Positions 62,880-64,000 of a stretch of 64,000 nucleotides of DNA are shown in pieces; the stretch's first letter is position 1; each line of letters starts with the position of its first letter. The notes beneath the pieces were generated by a model. That model was not told where the DNA came from. It made no database searches and worked only from the letters and a program-made list of their open reading frames with translations. The DNA is taken from the NCBI RefSeq assembly GCF_046630445.1, contig NC_092335.1:35924501-35988500 (forward strand), read 5' to 3'. The position numbers and the translations under genes were made by a program. The stretch is from Rutidosis leptorrhynchoides (lineage: Eukaryota > Streptophyta > Magnoliopsida > Asterales > Asteraceae).

Positions 62880-63398
62880 ACATGAAATGTGTTATGAATA
62901 GTACTGAGCTCATTTAAAACCTTGAGCATTTTATGCCACAATATTAGGGCAGACAAACAAAGAGGAGTTCATGAAAATCACAGTCATGAAATTTGATAGA
63001 GATCTTCATTGTTTACAACAAGAATATTTTAATGATGAATATAAGTTGAAAAATAAAGTTTTATCACTATTGAATAATATGGATAAAACGATTCGTTTAT
63101 AGGAAGAGTATAAATGAAGCTATCATAAAAGAGTGAAATGAGAAAATTAAATGTTCGCCTTAACTTTTGACGTAGTCACGATTGATTTCCGGAATTCAAG
63201 GAATTAAAGGAAATCTTCGTAATCTATAAGATTTGATTCTCCGGTATTTACGAAATTTTGAGATTTGTTTGATTAAATGCGGTGATTTGCCTCGATTGAT
63301 GTGTTTGGAATTTTGCTATAAATTAGCTTCTTTCGTTTCATTATCTTCACCACTTCTATACTTTCTTTCTCAATTCAAACTTCCAAAAGATTAAGAAA
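62880..63398. other. Region with no assigned gene
   Basis: No pol homology seen on either strand although it follows the pol tail. Only short frames occur (for example 43 codons, Lys/Asn/Leu-rich, ending near 63103). A TATAAAT (63316-63322) lies 77 bp before the ORF at 63399. Confidence 0.4.
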
Positions 63399-63572
63399 AT
63401 GCTTAATCCAGTTCTGATCCTGGTTATTATATTGACCATCTATGCAGTCATTCTTCTTTTTCTTTTACCGCCAGAGGAATCTGTTTACTTCTACTATGCT
63501 CTTGGGGTTATAGTGTTTTTAATTATCCCGTGTCTTTATATTGCTATACGCATTGATATACACGGTTTGTAA
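63399..63572 (+). CDS. Predicted 57-residue two-helix membrane protein
   Basis: The ATG at 63399 (context GAAAATGC) opens 57 codons to the TAA at 63570-63572. Residues 4-24 (PVLILVIILTIYAVILLFLLP) form one hydrophobic segment, PPEES is a short acidic turn, and residues 30-50 form a second (YYALGVIVFLIIPCLYIAI), ending in a polar RIDIHG tail. This is a helical hairpin layout. A TATA box 77-83 bp upstream and a CT-rich leader (CTTTCTTTCTCAATTC) between fit a real transcription unit. I recognise no family. It may be an accessory gene of the adjoining element, antisense to its pol, a captured gene, or chance. Confidence 0.4.
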   Translation: MLNPVLILVIILTIYAVILLFLLPPEESVYFYYALGVIVFLIIPCLYIAIRIDIHGL

Positions 63573-64000
63573 TTTCGGAGTCGTTATCGGGCTTTATATT
63601 TTCCCTTATATGTCGGAGCTTTATGCTTTTGTTTCTTCTTCCCGACTTCAAGTCAAGCGAGTAATGGTCCAGAATTCATAGGTATGAAGTTTCGAATGAT
63701 CATAATATATAAAGTAGAAAGGAAAGGTAATAGCACGATTTGATTTGTCATATTACCAGAATATCCGGAAAAGACCGAATCATCAAGAAAAATATGTTCT
63801 TGATATATTTAGAGGTTAAATAGAATGTAAGAGTCGTGTAACATGGAAAATGATGATTATAAAATCTATGAATCATCATCTTCCATTAAAAACTTAGCAT
63901 GACTTACTGTAATATAATCACGTTGGCCTGACGTCATTATATTATACTAACTCATGCTTCAATTCCCAACACTTCTTCAAAGCATTTATAATTTAAACTC
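63573..64000. other. No gene seen
   Basis: Possible 3' flank of the small ORF. AT-rich, no repeat or coding signal recognised up to the window end. Confidence 0.4.

Overview
The window is nuclear DNA of a flowering plant, most likely a eudicot. The evidence is AT-rich DNA, GT-AG introns, nested plant-type Ty3/gypsy and Ty1/copia LTR retrotransposons, a Mutator-like transposon remnant, and one plant starch-metabolism gene. An Asteraceae source is plausible from the look of the retroelements, but that is only an impression.

Layout. 1-24022 is a nest of Ty3/gypsy chromovirus-type elements. Element E1 runs from off-window to 12602. It has a partial 5' LTR whose 5' part is cut by a reverse LTR at 1-1980, then a PBS, an acidic ORF, an F-box-like captured gene, gag-pol with a chromodomain, and a 3.4 kb 3' LTR. 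E1 lies in a reverse-oriented LTR ('R', 12603-14463 plus 23526-24022). R is itself split by a second complete element E2 (14464-23525, LTRs of about 1.7 kb, TSD GTAAA/GCAAA). Both gag-pol frames carry stops, frameshifts and lost catalytic residues, so both are dead. 24023-26434 is a decayed MULE: a transposase C-terminus with SWIM finger on the minus strand, and a GRF zinc-finger gene on the plus strand. 26435-29892 is a reverse solo LTR of the E1 family with a perfect TTGCT TSD.

30618-37444 is the only clear host gene: an apparently intact 28-exon gene for plastid limit dextrinase (pullulanase-type debranching enzyme, PU1/LDA). All exon phases close and the exons sum to 2898 nt (965 codons plus stop).

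38107-55440 is a cluster of Ty1/copia derivatives, mostly on the minus strand. They share an integrase-core deletion and short-period tandem repeats. They include an internal inversion (43456-45155), a nearly perfect 3.7 kb direct duplication (45152-48826 versus 50911-54586), and a MULE-type MITE with 10-bp TSD (49678-50275). 55790-62582 is a set of gypsy LTR pieces in alternating orientation. It forms a palindrome of roughly 1.5-kb arms around a 152-bp spacer and carries telobox-like motifs. It ends in a minus-strand chromodomain pol tail (62620-62868). A 57-codon ORF predicting two membrane helices lies at 63399-63572.

The host gene works alone in starch debranching. Everything else is transposon biology: LTRs, PBS and PPT sites and gag-pol are cis and trans parts of retrotransposition, now mostly non-functional.
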